Positions 45,027 to 54,586 of a stretch of DNA of 64,000 nt are shown piece by piece. The position numbers and the translations under genes were made by a program. Origin of the DNA: Paenibacillus_E sp964253085 (GTDB lineage: Bacteria; Bacillota; Bacilli; Paenibacillales; NBRC-103111); assembly GCF_964253085.1 (NCBI RefSeq), contig NZ_CAXUQH020000001.1, forward strand, positions 6,882,001 through 6,946,000. The letters are read 5' to 3'. The notes below the pieces were generated by a model. It saw nothing but the letters and a program-made list of their open reading frames with translations, did not search any database and had not been told where the DNA came from. The first letter of the stretch is position 1. Each line of letters begins with the position of its first letter.

Positions 45027-45584
45027 TCAGATCTTATTTTTTATTATCAATGGCTTTTTTGCGTCTACAATGATGGAAACCATACCAAGTCCTTCGATAG
45101 AATTCCTTGTATCAAATCGAAAGGATCTTCCTATCTTTCCATCTACTTCGTTCCAGTAAATATAATGAAATTCTCCCTTTTCATCACAATATTCCAACAA
45201 TGATACTTCAAACCCGGCTTTTTCAAATACTTCTACGAATGTTTTCGCGTCATAAACTATTTTGTGAGTTGCCGCCGGATGGTCAGCTGGACCAGGACCA
45301 CCGACTTGAACAATCTGTTGGTACCTTTCGTTATGGAAATTTTTATCCGGAACGGCACAACGAATGTACCCACCTGGTTTTAAAAACTCATAACAATGGT
45401 TCGCAGCTACAATCCCCTCCTCATAAGTTAAGTGTTCCCACACGTGTTCAGCCAACAGCGCATTAATACTCCCCGGTTTAAATAAGGTGTTCCAACTTTC
45501 CAAAGAAAGTAAATTCAACTCATCCTCTTGTGTACTGAGCCAACCATCATAGTTTGTTCCTCCTGCACCAATTATAACTTTCAT
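45027..45584 (-). CDS. Class I SAM-dependent methyltransferase-like protein
   Basis: 185 residues. The fold begins with a glycine-rich stretch, VIIGAGGTNYDGW, and shows the post-motif region LLAEHVWEHLTYEEGIVAANHCYEFLKPGGYIRCAVPD that is common in predicted methyltransferases of the DUF/Methyltransf_11 type. It is rather short for a full enzyme. The acceptor is unknown. GGAGGAACAAAC precedes the coding start region. Confidence 0.7.
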   Translation of the reverse strand: MKVIIGAGGTNYDGWLSTQEDELNLLSLESWNTLFKPGSINALLAEHVWEHLTYEEGIVAANHCYEFLKPGGYIRCAVPDKNFHNERYQQIVQVGGPGPADHPAATHKIVYDAKTFVEVFEKAGFEVSLLEYCDEKGEFHYIYWNEVDGKIGRSFRFDTRNSIEGLGMVSIIVDAKKPLIIKNKI

Positions 45585-45778
45585 CTAAATACCACCATCC
45601 CGATTTCGCATTAATTAATTACAGTGTAACGCTTAGAAATAAGGATAAGAATGGATTTTTGTTAGGTTACTATGGTTATTTGTTATTGAAGTTAACTGCC
45701 AGTTAGCCTGAACGAATCTGGATAAAATAACAATATATTCATATACTAGTTACACATCTCAGGAAAGGAGCAATGAAC

Positions 45779-45880
45779 ATGGCTGATTCGATTAAACCCA
45801 ACGGCTCACAGCATGCAGCACCGCCATCGGATGATCCGAATAAACAAGGCAGATCAGCAGCTAAGAAGAAATCGAAGTAA
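45779..45880 (+). CDS. Tiny basic protein ending in KKKSK (33 aa)
   Basis: A 33-residue frame starts at the second of two nearby ATGs; AAGGAG is eight bases upstream of 45779 and only two from the first. It is polar, Pro/Ser/Ala-rich and ends SAAKKKSK. A second tiny gene at 62663 ends QKKSK and shares the His-Ala...Lys pattern, so the two are probably paralogues. Size and composition recall minor spore or stress peptides of Bacillales, but I cannot name the family. Confidence 0.6.
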   Translation: MADSIKPNGSQHAAPPSDDPNKQGRSAAKKKSK

Positions 45881-45917
45881 CTCAGATAAAACGTAACAAA
45901 GAATAGATACCACCCAA

Positions 45918-46008
45918 GAACCCTGCCCGATTGTTGATATGGCGGTCGGTTAATGCCGGCTGCCTCGTTGTGGTCTGAATTGAGTTCTAGTTATCCGTTA
46001 GTTTAACT
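45918..46008. repeat. REP-like element
   Basis: A left flank ACCCTGCCCGATTGTTGAT precedes the imperfect hairpin GGCGGTCGG ... GCCGGCTGCC, then the right-end motif TTCTAGTTATCCGTTAGTTT. It lies in the gap between the tiny basic gene and the germination operon. The rest of that gap (46009-46343) shows nothing recognisable. Confidence 0.7.
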
Positions 46009-46343
46009 ACTCGGCATTTTCAAATAATCCCAACACTTCTATTACCTCTGGTTGCCCTATCTTTCTCTAACCCTCCAAGAAAACCCTTTAGCTTCAAGCA
46101 TAATTTTTTGTATAAGTTGTTAATCCCTACAAGCAGCTCTGCTTTTTCGTGTATATTTTTGGAAAGTTTATCCTATGACTTGTTAAACCCTGTAGACTTA
46201 ATACTGATGTATCCGCATGCACCTCATGAAACAGTTCTCATACATACGAACCCTAAGGGTATAAATGATCCAGTCATGGATAAATTATAAAGGCATAACC
46301 AATATTTTCAATTTTTACTACCCACTTTGTAAGGATGGTGTTT

Positions 46344-47822
46344 ATGTTTTGGAAGAAGCTTAAGATTGGACACCATTTTGAGAAACCTGAACCTCAGAAT
46401 ACCGTCCTAACGATAGATTCATTTAGACAAATTTTGGCCAACATGGACGATGCAGAAATCATCGAACGCAGGACCAATAATGATCAAATGGTGATGTTTC
46501 TCTACATAAGAACATTAATTGACCAAGAACGCTTAAATGAATCCGTTATCGAACCGCTGCTCCACTGTGATCTTGAAGAAATAAATGAATGCATAGCCAC
46601 AGCTAAGGTATCCAGAATTGTCACGATGGAGGAAGGTCAGCAGAAACTATTAACGGGATCCATCCTTCTCTATGAACCTATGAAGAATCAGTGGTGGGCA
46701 GCACTTCTTCCAAATCCATTGACTCGCGCCATCGAAACATCGGAAACCGAAACCATTATGTTTGGACCCAAGGACAGCTTCAGTGAGCAAATCGATCAAA
46801 ATGTGACAATGATTCGCAGACGGCTTCCATCGACATCTTTAAAATCAGAAAGGTTTTCTGTCGGTTCTGTAAGTAAAACAGAGGTTGTCATGATGTATAT
46901 GGAAGGGGTGACAAATCCCGAATTTATTTCCATTGCAAGAAGTAAACTATCTACCATTGATTTTGATGTTTTTATGGATTCGTCCCATGTTGCGGCATTC
47001 ATGGAAGATCATTATCATAGTATATTCCCGCAATTTCAACAAAGCGACCGCCCGGATCTATGCGCTTTCTCTTTATCGATGGGAAAAATTACTTTTTTAG
47101 TAGCCAATACACCATTTGCGTTAACGGCTCCCATCACATTTTTTCATCTATTTCAATCTCCAGAGGATTACATTAATCGCTGGCTGGTTGCCAGTTTTTT
47201 GCGGCTGCTGCGATATGTAAGCTATGTACTTTCGTTAATATTAGTCCCGATCTATGTTGCGTTAGCCACGCATCATTATCAGATGCTCCCGATGCAAGTT
47301 CTTTTTGTATTATTAGAATCTAGAACCAAATTGCCGTTTACGCCATTTTGGGAAGCATTTTTAATGCTGATTACCCTGGAGATCATCAAAGAAGCAAGTC
47401 TTAGGATGCCCACAAAGTCGGGTCAAGTACTAGGCGTGATCGGTGGCATTGTCGTAGGACAAGCTTCCGTTGAAGCTGGTTTTGCAAGCAAAATATTAAT
47501 TGTTTTAGTAGGTGTTACGGCTATCGCTTCGTTTCTAGTCCCTAATTATCTCGTGACCAAATCAAACACACTGCTTCAATTCGCTTTCCTTTTCCTTGCC
47601 AACTATATCGGAATGTTAGGGATAGTATTCGGGATAATTGTTATTCTTGTCCATTTGAATAGTATCACATCTTTGAAACAGCCTTATTTTGCCCCCTTAG
47701 CTCCTCTTTACTGGAGGGATTGGTTAGATCTTTTCATTCGGGGTCCTTTCCATTGGATGAAGGAACGTCCTGAATATTTACATACCCTACAGAAATGGCG
47801 AACCAGTCAAAGGAGAAAATAA
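46344..47822 (+). CDS. Spore germination receptor subunit A (GerAA family)
   Basis: About 492 residues. ATG 46344 has AAGGA eight bases upstream; an ATG three codons earlier overlaps it. A large N-terminal cytoplasmic domain (FSVGSVSKTEVVMMYMEGVTN is typical) is followed by about five membrane helices from residue 285 to 450. With the next two genes it forms a nutrient germinant receptor in the inner spore membrane. Genes A, B and C are in the classic order and tightly spaced, expected to be expressed in the forespore. The germinant is unknown. Confidence 0.95.
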   Translation: MFWKKLKIGHHFEKPEPQNTVLTIDSFRQILANMDDAEIIERRTNNDQMVMFLYIRTLIDQERLNESVIEPLLHCDLEEINECIATAKVSRIVTMEEGQQKLLTGSILLYEPMKNQWWAALLPNPLTRAIETSETETIMFGPKDSFSEQIDQNVTMIRRRLPSTSLKSERFSVGSVSKTEVVMMYMEGVTNPEFISIARSKLSTIDFDVFMDSSHVAAFMEDHYHSIFPQFQQSDRPDLCAFSLSMGKITFLVANTPFALTAPITFFHLFQSPEDYINRWLVASFLRLLRYVSYVLSLILVPIYVALATHHYQMLPMQVLFVLLESRTKLPFTPFWEAFLMLITLEIIKEASLRMPTKSGQVLGVIGGIVVGQASVEAGFASKILIVLVGVTAIASFLVPNYLVTKSNTLLQFAFLFLANYIGMLGIVFGIIVILVHLNSITSLKQPYFAPLAPLYWRDWLDLFIRGPFHWMKERPEYLHTLQKWRTSQRRK

Positions 47823-47823
47823 T

Positions 47824-48933
47824 GTGAAGGCATCTTCCTTATATGAGAGAACGGCCACGTTTGGCGGGATCTATGTCTTTTTCATGGTCAACCGAAGTCA
47901 AATGCTATATTTCGTCTTAGTCACTCCTTCCAAATTGGTTTATCCCTATATGATTTGGGCATTAATTGCCGTGGGGATTTTATCACAATTGAATATGATC
48001 TTGATTGCAAAATGGTTTTCATCAGACATTTCCACCAAAGGATATCAAGGATTCGTTCAACTATTTGGAAAGCGGACGGTTCGTGTTTTGGCCTTCGTTG
48101 GTCTGTTTTTCATTTTTGCTAAAATATATGTAAGTACACTGGGGACTGTGGAAGTGATTAATAGTATCATCTTCCCTTCCATGAATCCTTTGTGGTTGAT
48201 TTTATTTCTCTTTGGGATTTGTTTGTACGCGGCCTCTCGAGGAATGACGAATGCGATACGCTTTGTCGTTATTGCCTTTTTTGGTTCCGCTTGGATGATT
48301 TTATGTTTTATTCCTTTCTTCTACCCATCGATGGCGTCACTTCACTATTTATATCCCTTGATCCCCGCAGACTGGTCGACAGTCTCCTGGAAGAATATTC
48401 TATTCATTTGGCAAGCGTTCTCGGGACCGGAGTACTTGGTCTTTATTGGGCCGTGGATAAACCAAAAACAAAAGATGTTGAAATATTTGACATTTGCTAA
48501 TACCACGTCTGTCTTTGAGTATTTGATTATGTTTGTTGTTTCCTTATTATTTTTTAGTTCCCAATACTTGAACAAAAGCAGATTTCCGGTAACGGACCTT
48601 ATTCGTTATCTGCAAACTCCTGTTTTTGAGCGAATTGATATCATTTTAATTTGCTTGCAAATGTTTTATTATGTGTGGGCCATTTCCCTTTATTTCTTAT
48701 GGTTCTACGGGGCTATTCGAATAGTTTCAGGAAGATTAAACGAACAGAGCAATCGAATTGGTTTTATAACCTGTTGGATCATGATTTTAATAAGTACGAT
48801 TATTCTAGACAAGTGGTTTGATGAAACTGAACAGAACCCTTTGATGAACTTACAGATTTGGTTACGGGCATTTACCTACTTGTTCATCCCAACCTTCCTT
48901 CTGATTGCTTGCAAACGAAAGGGGCTTATCTAG
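47824..48933 (+). CDS. Spore germination receptor subunit B (GerAB family)
   Basis: 369 residues and ten predicted membrane helices, related to amino-acid permeases and thought to bind the germinant. It starts at GTG 47824, one base after the subunit A stop, with AAAGGAG eight bases upstream. Its stop is two bases before the likely subunit C start. Confidence 0.94.
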   Translation: MKASSLYERTATFGGIYVFFMVNRSQMLYFVLVTPSKLVYPYMIWALIAVGILSQLNMILIAKWFSSDISTKGYQGFVQLFGKRTVRVLAFVGLFFIFAKIYVSTLGTVEVINSIIFPSMNPLWLILFLFGICLYAASRGMTNAIRFVVIAFFGSAWMILCFIPFFYPSMASLHYLYPLIPADWSTVSWKNILFIWQAFSGPEYLVFIGPWINQKQKMLKYLTFANTTSVFEYLIMFVVSLLFFSSQYLNKSRFPVTDLIRYLQTPVFERIDIILICLQMFYYVWAISLYFLWFYGAIRIVSGRLNEQSNRIGFITCWIMILISTIILDKWFDETEQNPLMNLQIWLRAFTYLFIPTFLLIACKRKGLI

Positions 48934-48935
48934 CA

Positions 48936-50021
48936 TTGAGGCTGTTTAAACATACGATGTTCCTCGTCATAATGAGCAGTATGCTATGGATGATTGGATG
49001 CTCCCCATTTGTAGATAACAATCAGATCGAAGAAATCTCTCCTGTGATTTGGTGGTCGATTACTGAGGGTACAGAAGGGAAGCTAAGAATAAGCACACTG
49101 GTACCACCCATATATTCTGAATCAAAAAAAATGCTTACCCAAGAAGTCGATCTATTGAAGGAGGGAGGAAAGGATTTTAATTTAAGCTATTATCGGGAAG
49201 TAAAATCAGGACAACTTCGTATGGTATTTATTGAACAAGAACTGGCGAAAAAAGGCATTACATCACTTATGAACACTTTATTTACGGACCCTGATATTTC
49301 TCAACGCCTTTATATCGTCATCGTCAATGGAAGCTTTGATGATTTCATTAAAAATCAAATAAAAACACAAGACATTCCCGGCTATTTACTTTATCGTTTG
49401 CTTAAACACTATGAAAATAAGAAACAAGGAGATATGACTATTGTAAATCTACATCAATTTATGAAAAGGTACTATTCACCATACTCCGATCCAGTGGCAC
49501 CTATTTTCAAGGTCGATAAAGAACATTTTATCTACGAAGGAACTGCCTTCTTCAAAAACGATAAACTGCAAACGAACATTAATAAGAGAAATGAACAAAT
49601 ATTCCAACTGATTGATCATAATCATCACCTTAAAGTCCTTACCATCCCAGAGTTATCAATATCGATCGGGAATGTCACTTCCGAGACAAAGATGAAATTA
49701 AATCTCGACTACTCAACATTATCTCTCAACGTCGAGCTCAAAGGTCGAATTGAAGAGTACCGTGGAAAGGGAGATATAGACAACCTTGATCAATTAGCGG
49801 TAATTCATCAACAGATAAAATCGCTTTTCGAAAAACAAACAACAGAGCTGCTAAAGAAAATGCAAAAGTCGGAAGTGGACCCTCTGGAAATAGGTACTCT
49901 TACACTAGGTCCTTTTTCGAAGCCCATGAGCGAGGATGAATGGTCTACTCTCTGGGCGAACGTGAAATTTAACGTTACATATGAGCTTCATATTCAACCT
50001 TTGACGAATGTGCGAAAATAA
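48936..50021 (+). CDS. Spore germination receptor lipoprotein subunit C (GerAC family)
   Basis: About 361 residues. A TTG at 48936 is taken as the start since it follows subunit B directly, has AAAGGGG upstream, and gives a proper lipoprotein signal with LWMIGC (acylated Cys22). The longer frame beginning at 48858 would overlap subunit B by 75 bases. The C-terminal part (VSEVDPLEIG-like KSEVDPLEIGTLTLG) matches GerAC. It completes the receptor. Confidence 0.92.
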   Translation: MRLFKHTMFLVIMSSMLWMIGCSPFVDNNQIEEISPVIWWSITEGTEGKLRISTLVPPIYSESKKMLTQEVDLLKEGGKDFNLSYYREVKSGQLRMVFIEQELAKKGITSLMNTLFTDPDISQRLYIVIVNGSFDDFIKNQIKTQDIPGYLLYRLLKHYENKKQGDMTIVNLHQFMKRYYSPYSDPVAPIFKVDKEHFIYEGTAFFKNDKLQTNINKRNEQIFQLIDHNHHLKVLTIPELSISIGNVTSETKMKLNLDYSTLSLNVELKGRIEEYRGKGDIDNLDQLAVIHQQIKSLFEKQTTELLKKMQKSEVDPLEIGTLTLGPFSKPMSEDEWSTLWANVKFNVTYELHIQPLTNVRK

Positions 50022-50032
50022 GCTTGCACAAA

Positions 50033-50073
50033 CACAGAACGAGAACCATCTTCTTAACGGTTCTCGTTCTGTG
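50033..50073 (+). terminator. Terminator of the germination operon
   Basis: CACAGAACGAGAACC pairs perfectly over 15 bases with GGTTCTCGTTCTGTG around 11 bases, followed by ATATTTT. Confidence 0.92.
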
Positions 50074-50107
50074 ATATTTTCCAATGCAGGCATGCTGGCA
50101 TTCTTGT

Positions 50108-50192
50108 TGAACTATTCTGCCCTTTAGCGGGGTGAAGGACTGCCACTCGGCAGCCCTTCCAATGATTAACTATCGTTTTCCGTTAGGTTGAT
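50108..50192. repeat. REP-like element
   Basis: The left flank GAACTATTCTGCCCTTTAGC precedes the hairpin GAAGGACTGCC-ACTC-GGCAGCCCTTC and the right-end motif AACTATCGTTTTCCGTTAGG. This is a near-complete copy, directly after the germination operon terminator. Confidence 0.82.
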
Positions 50193-50314
50193 GATTTACT
50201 ATGATACGATTCAAAGCACTGACTGTAACGGCAAGTTTTAAGGCCATCCTTTGTGGGTTAGCTCTTCCTTTGTAGATAACATGGATTTACTGAACAAAAG
50301 TTCTTCGTAGAAAT

Positions 50315-50827
50315 CTACAACGACTTCTTCCGAATAGGGTATAGCATTTTAAAGTTAAATGTTTCGATTTCAGAATAAGGGATTGTGAGAGCATTCAACG
50401 GTTCAAGTGGAACTGTCTCCATCCCGAGTACGCCTTCACGCCGATCGATTTCATAATCAGGTGACAGCTCGAGCCATGCAAATATCGCATCATATACTCG
50501 CCACATATGGGCCTCATTTCCGTAGACACGGGCACTCACACAAAGCCCACCGCTTACCTCTAAAGTCTCGATGCCGTCCGGTACATCCCCAAATTCACGA
50601 ACCGCCAATCCGACCCAAAGTGTATCGACTCTCTTGCTCCATTGCTCCTGCGGAATGAACACGTACGCTAACGGCCCGTCCGTAAGTCGCGCATCGTCAA
50701 GCGGGACATGCGCTGTAAGCTTGCTCCACGCCACCCGCGTCCCACTCTTGTCGGGTGTCATCACCGTTCTTACTGCCAATGCATTGAAAGGCACTACTTC
50801 AACCAAATCAATTGCTATTTTTTCCGG
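50315..50827 (-). CDS. GyrI-like/effector-binding domain protein
   Basis: About 170 residues from a TTG at 50827, chosen because GAGGAGAGGG lies five bases upstream; ATG codons 10-17 residues earlier lack such a site. The fold (IDLVEVVPFNALAVRT, GPLAYVFIPQEQW) resembles the small-molecule-binding domain of GyrI and AraC-type effector domains, without a DNA-binding part. Stand-alone members are thought to bind or hydrolyse drugs. No neighbour indicates the ligand. Confidence 0.75.
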   Translation of the reverse strand, partial: PEKIAIDLVEVVPFNALAVRTVMTPDKSGTRVAWSKLTAHVPLDDARLTDGPLAYVFIPQEQWSKRVDTLWVGLAVREFGDVPDGIETLEVSGGLCVSARVYGNEAHMWRVYDAIFAWLELSPDYEIDRREGVLGMETVPLEPLNALTIPYSEIETFNFKMLYPIRKKSL

Positions 50828-50933
50828 CAAAAATACCCTCTCCTCTTTCACAAGATTCATGATTAAACAGGTTGTCAATATTCTAATAATTCAATTTTTT
50901 CCATAAAATCCCTTTAAAATATAAACCTACATT

Positions 50934-51024
50934 ATCCTACTCTTTAACGTAATGAAGCTGCCGTAACTTCGCGCGGCAGCTTCATTTAATCGTTTATTGA
51001 GCTATAGTTCCCAGTTAGCATAAT
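50934..51024. repeat. REP-like element
   Basis: A left flank CCTACTCTTTAACGTAATGA is followed by the perfect hairpin GAAGCTGCCG-TAACTTCGCG-CGGCAGCTTC and the right flank TTATTGAGCTATAGTTCCCA. This is one of the best-formed copies, 37 bases before the end of the YVTN pseudogene. Confidence 0.85.
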
Positions 51025-51060
51025 AACAAAAGGAACTATTGGACTTGGTTAGCAACAGTA

Positions 51061-52040
51061 TCAGCTCGAAGGCGTCTGAACGACAACGAGCCTCTGATCT
51101 TTGACGCTCAAGACATACAGCCTTTTCATTCTGTTATTTAACACAGCAAAATTTGGCTCGACTCCTAACCTCAAGCGGGCAATTATACGATTGTTCGAAC
51201 CGTTAAGGACTGCAAGAATACCTGGGATCGTTGCAGCATAGATAACATTTCTTCGGGGATCGACCACAACATTCTCCACAGTGCTTCCAATTGACATTTT
51301 GCGAGTGACCTGATTAGTCTTTAGATTCACAACGGGTGCACTTATATTGGCAATGACATGATTCGTCATGCCGTTAACAACCGGAATATCAACCATTTTT
51401 TTAACATAAATCAGATTCGTCCGCATGTTAACAAAAATACCGAACGCGGGGCCTGTCGATGGTTGTGCGATCACCCGGTTCGTCATCCCGTCAACGACGT
51501 TCATATTTCCGATATTGGCAAAATTAATAAAAATACGGTACGGTTGGTCAGTGTATTCACAGCCATACCCACGGGATTTGTTCCAAATAGATCGACCGTC
51601 TCTAAAATACGGTTTTTCATGCCGTCAATAACCGCCAACACAGCGTGATCATCCGGCTGTTTACTTATTGCATAAATGCGGTTCGTACGCGGGTTAACGA
51701 TGATATTACCACCTCCAAAAGGAAGCTGAACGGTTGAAACAACCCGATTCGTAAAACTATTAATAACGGAAACTGTCCCACTATCGGCATTCGAAACATA
51801 GAAACGGTTGGTTCGAGGATTCAACGATGCCGCAATTGGATTTCGTCCAACTTCTTCTTTTCTAAAACCGATTCCAATTCCTTTAGTAGTCATCATGGTT
51901 TTATCAGGATAAGAAGTGGTTATACGTATAATTTTATCGTCTCCAAGATTTGTCGCAGTTGCCCAAGTTTCATTATTGTTTATCGCATTATTGCTCCAAT
52001 ATATAAGTTTCTCCGACGCTGGATATTGTTTTATGCTCAT
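51061..52040 (-). pseudogene. YVTN beta-propeller repeat protein, frameshifted by a 5-bp duplication
   Basis: The frame from 52040 (ATG, GGGGAAC upstream) encodes YVTN-type propeller blades (AASLNPRTNRFYVSNADSGT, IIVNPRTNRIYAIS) and stops at 51501. A second frame continues with blades VNMRTNLIYVKK and VVDPRRNVIYAAT to 51061. At 51534-51543 the plus strand reads TACGGTACGG. Removing one 5-base copy joins the frames as TNRIFINFANIGNMNVVDG, a good blade sequence. The intact protein would be about 325 residues, one propeller. It has no signal peptide. This is a recent inactivation, a switchable repeat or a read error. Confidence 0.8.
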
Positions 52041-52161
52041 GAAAAAGTTCCCCTTAGGATAGCAGGTTCTATTATTTCACCTGTCTACCGTATGGGGAGC
52101 ATATCACAGCTCCAGCAGTCTTTCTTGTTTTGTCGTCTGTAGACAAACATTCTGGTATATC

Positions 52162-53265
52162 TCAAGACCGTTTCCGGGATAGACTGCATTTCAGAAAGGA
52201 GACTGTCTTCTCCAGCTTCAATAAATGAGTGCCTTTAACCAGTATTGCGGTATCCGGCTTGATCGCCTTTGCAAGCGCTTTATGAAGCTGAGGCCTGGAC
52301 ACGAAGCTGCAAATGTGGTTTGCGGGGAATCCGGCTTTCTTGGCTCCAGCTGCTACGTGTCGTGCGAGTGTTCCAATCGTAAACAGCAGGGTGAGCTCTT
52401 TCATGGCCGCGTATTTCCCCACCTCAACATGCGCTTGGTGGGCGTATTTTCCCATGTCCTTCATATAGCCGATGACGGCGATTTTATGCTTTCTTCTCAT
52501 CGAAGCGAGCGTGTCGAGGGCAGCCTTCGTTGCATCGGGATTGGAGCTAAACGTATCGTCGATTAATGTGATTTGCCTCGGAAGCTGCGTGCTCACTAAT
52601 CTCCGGTAAGGAATTGAATATTTTGCCAGTCCGATGCGGATTTTACCCACTGACATCCCTAAGCTGTGCGTAACGGCGATCGCGTTCAGCGCATTGTAAA
52701 CATTATGAACCCCCAGACATGGAATGGAGAATTCCTCCTCTTTCCCGTCCAACCGAACCCGGAAAGCAATCCCCCGACTCGAGGATCGGATGTGGAGTGC
52801 CTTGTAGTCAGCTTTGCTGTGGATACCGACTTTAAGCAGTTTTCCTTGAAAATCTTTGACGGACAGCAGCTTGGAATTCGCGTCATCCGCATTCAGGACG
52901 AGCGTTCCGGTTCCCTGCATGTGCCGGATCAGCTCCGATTTCGCGCTTGCGATGCCTTGAACCTGGCTTCCGACATTGCCGATATGCGCCGTTCCAACAT
53001 TGGTGATGACGCCGAAGCTCGGTTTGATTAAACGGCAGTGTGCCTGGATATGGCCTTTACGGAGCATTCCGAACTCGAGCACGACTGCCTGGTGCCGAGC
53101 ATTGATCCGCTTGGCGTACTTGCGGGTACTTGTAGGCAAATTCCAGTTTGACGGAGATTTGAAAATCTTCCACCGTCTCCGCAGGATGGAAGCGATCATT
53201 TCTTTAGTGGTCGTTTTTCCCGCGCTGCCAGTCACGGCTATGACGGGTATGTTCTGATCCAGCAT
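52162..53265 (-). CDS. MurF-like Mur ligase lacking the N-terminal domain
   Basis: About 367 residues from ATG 53265, with AAAGGTGG seven bases upstream. The open frame extends 75 codons further, but that part overlaps the divergent gene and looks non-coding. The ATP-binding P-loop GSAGKTTTKEM is at residues about 11-21. The central domain (FGVITNVGTAHIGN) and C-terminal domain (LIDDTFSSNPDATKAALDTLA) match MurF. The usual N-terminal UDP-binding domain is missing, so it probably ligates an amino acid or dipeptide to something other than the normal UDP-MurNAc-tripeptide. It is divergent from an aminotransferase and a dehydrogenase-like gene in a GC-richer island. Confidence 0.87.
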   Translation of the reverse strand: MLDQNIPVIAVTGSAGKTTTKEMIASILRRRWKIFKSPSNWNLPTSTRKYAKRINARHQAVVLEFGMLRKGHIQAHCRLIKPSFGVITNVGTAHIGNVGSQVQGIASAKSELIRHMQGTGTLVLNADDANSKLLSVKDFQGKLLKVGIHSKADYKALHIRSSSRGIAFRVRLDGKEEEFSIPCLGVHNVYNALNAIAVTHSLGMSVGKIRIGLAKYSIPYRRLVSTQLPRQITLIDDTFSSNPDATKAALDTLASMRRKHKIAVIGYMKDMGKYAHQAHVEVGKYAAMKELTLLFTIGTLARHVAAGAKKAGFPANHICSFVSRPQLHKALAKAIKPDTAILVKGTHLLKLEKTVSFLKCSLSRKRS

Positions 53266-53434
53266 GCACAAACCACCTTTAATAGCGAATATATGCTGTA
53301 GTCTACGCTGGAAGTAAATAGATGGAGTGGGTATTTGGCGGAAAATAGGCGTTTGCACGAGGTCGGCTGCAGGGGAACTCCTATATAGTGTAGTGTGAAT
53401 GATTCGTAATGCTGTTAAGCGGAGCGTGAGACGA

Positions 53435-54586
53435 GTGAAATCCATAGAACGACTGCCCAATCTAACGAGATACGAATCGATAGGCATCAACCAGCTGTTT
53501 AATGTAGCCGACGGTCATGCCCATCAACCGCAAACCAATGCGCAGAAGAAAATTATCGGGCAACTGCCCGACTTGTTCGTTCGGGCGGAAGCGGCCAGGC
53601 AATCAGATTTGGAAGACGAGTTCCGTCACCTCTTCTACTCCTTGGCTGGACAGCAGACCGCTGCTGGTCTTAACCGGACGTTGTTTTGTTATTCCGCTTC
53701 ATTATCGATTGATTTGATCGCCACTTTTCTGGCTTCGCGGGGGCTGACCGCCGCGTTGCTGCATCCCTGCTTTGACAATCTAGCGACCCTGATGCGGAGG
53801 AGAAACGTGACCTTGATGCCGTTGCATGAGGAGGACCTCAGCCTTGACCGGATGGAAGAGACGTTCGCAGGTCTCGCGGCGGAGGCGGTGTTCATCACGC
53901 TTCCCAACAACCCCACAGGTTTCGAGCTGTCGCGGGAAGAGTGGGATAGGTTGGTTGCGCTCTGCGGACGATACGAAAAGCTGCTCATCGTCGACTGCAC
54001 GTTCCGATTTTTCTCAAGAAAACCATTATGGGATCAGTACGAACTGCTGGAGAGATCGAAAATCAGCTATTTGTTAGTTGAGGATACGGGAAAGACGTGG
54101 CCGACCCAGGATCTGAAATGCAGCATCCTAGCGATAAGTGAAGATTTGGCCGATGACGTGCTCGAGCTTCACAATGACATTCTACTGAACGTTTCCCCGT
54201 TTATCCTGAAACTGCTGATCGAATATTTGAAAGATACGGTGCAGGAAGGACTGCAATCCGTCATATGGGAACCCATTGACCGAAACCGCAAAACTCTGCG
54301 GGAAGCGATTCGTTCCTCCGGGCTAACCCTACACAATACAGATTCCATGATTAGCGTCGAATGGCTTCGCATAACGGATCCCAATTTTCGCAGCGTGGAC
54401 CTGGTGGACCGTATGCAACGGCTAAGATTAGGGATATTGCCGGGGGACCACTTCTACTGGCATGACCACGGACAGGGGGAGCGATATATCCGGATTGCGC
54501 TTGCCAGATGCCCGGACATGTTTGCTGATGCCTGTAAAATACTGAAATTCGCAACGATGACGACGAACAGGATGGATCCGGCATGA
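53435..54586 (+). CDS. PLP-dependent aminotransferase (class I/II)
   Basis: About 383 residues. A GTG at 53435 with GGAG ten bases upstream is preferred; an ATG at 53399 is possible but lacks a site. Fold type I motifs are present: LPNNPTGFELSREEW, the Asp of LLIVDCTF, the PLP Lys in VEDTGKTWP, and the substrate Arg near YIRIALARCPD. It overlaps the next gene by four bases (ATGA), so the two work together. The substrate is unknown; the neighbours suggest a small non-ribosomal metabolite or a modified peptidoglycan unit. Confidence 0.87.
   Translation: MKSIERLPNLTRYESIGINQLFNVADGHAHQPQTNAQKKIIGQLPDLFVRAEAARQSDLEDEFRHLFYSLAGQQTAAGLNRTLFCYSASLSIDLIATFLASRGLTAALLHPCFDNLATLMRRRNVTLMPLHEEDLSLDRMEETFAGLAAEAVFITLPNNPTGFELSREEWDRLVALCGRYEKLLIVDCTFRFFSRKPLWDQYELLERSKISYLLVEDTGKTWPTQDLKCSILAISEDLADDVLELHNDILLNVSPFILKLLIEYLKDTVQEGLQSVIWEPIDRNRKTLREAIRSSGLTLHNTDSMISVEWLRITDPNFRSVDLVDRMQRLRLGILPGDHFYWHDHGQGERYIRIALARCPDMFADACKILKFATMTTNRMDPA

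Noticed and set aside
48858..48935. Longer start for the GerAC-type lipoprotein
   Set aside because: It would overlap subunit B by 75 bases and place extra residues before the lipoprotein signal; TTG 48936 fits better.
51300..52040. Insertion sequence or prophage genes in the window
   Set aside because: No transposase, integrase or phage structural gene was recognised anywhere; the repeats lack an encoded recombinase.
53266..53490. N-terminal 75-codon extension of the MurF-like gene
   Set aside because: It overlaps the divergent aminotransferase start and shows no Mur-ligase features; ATG 53265 has a good ribosome binding site.
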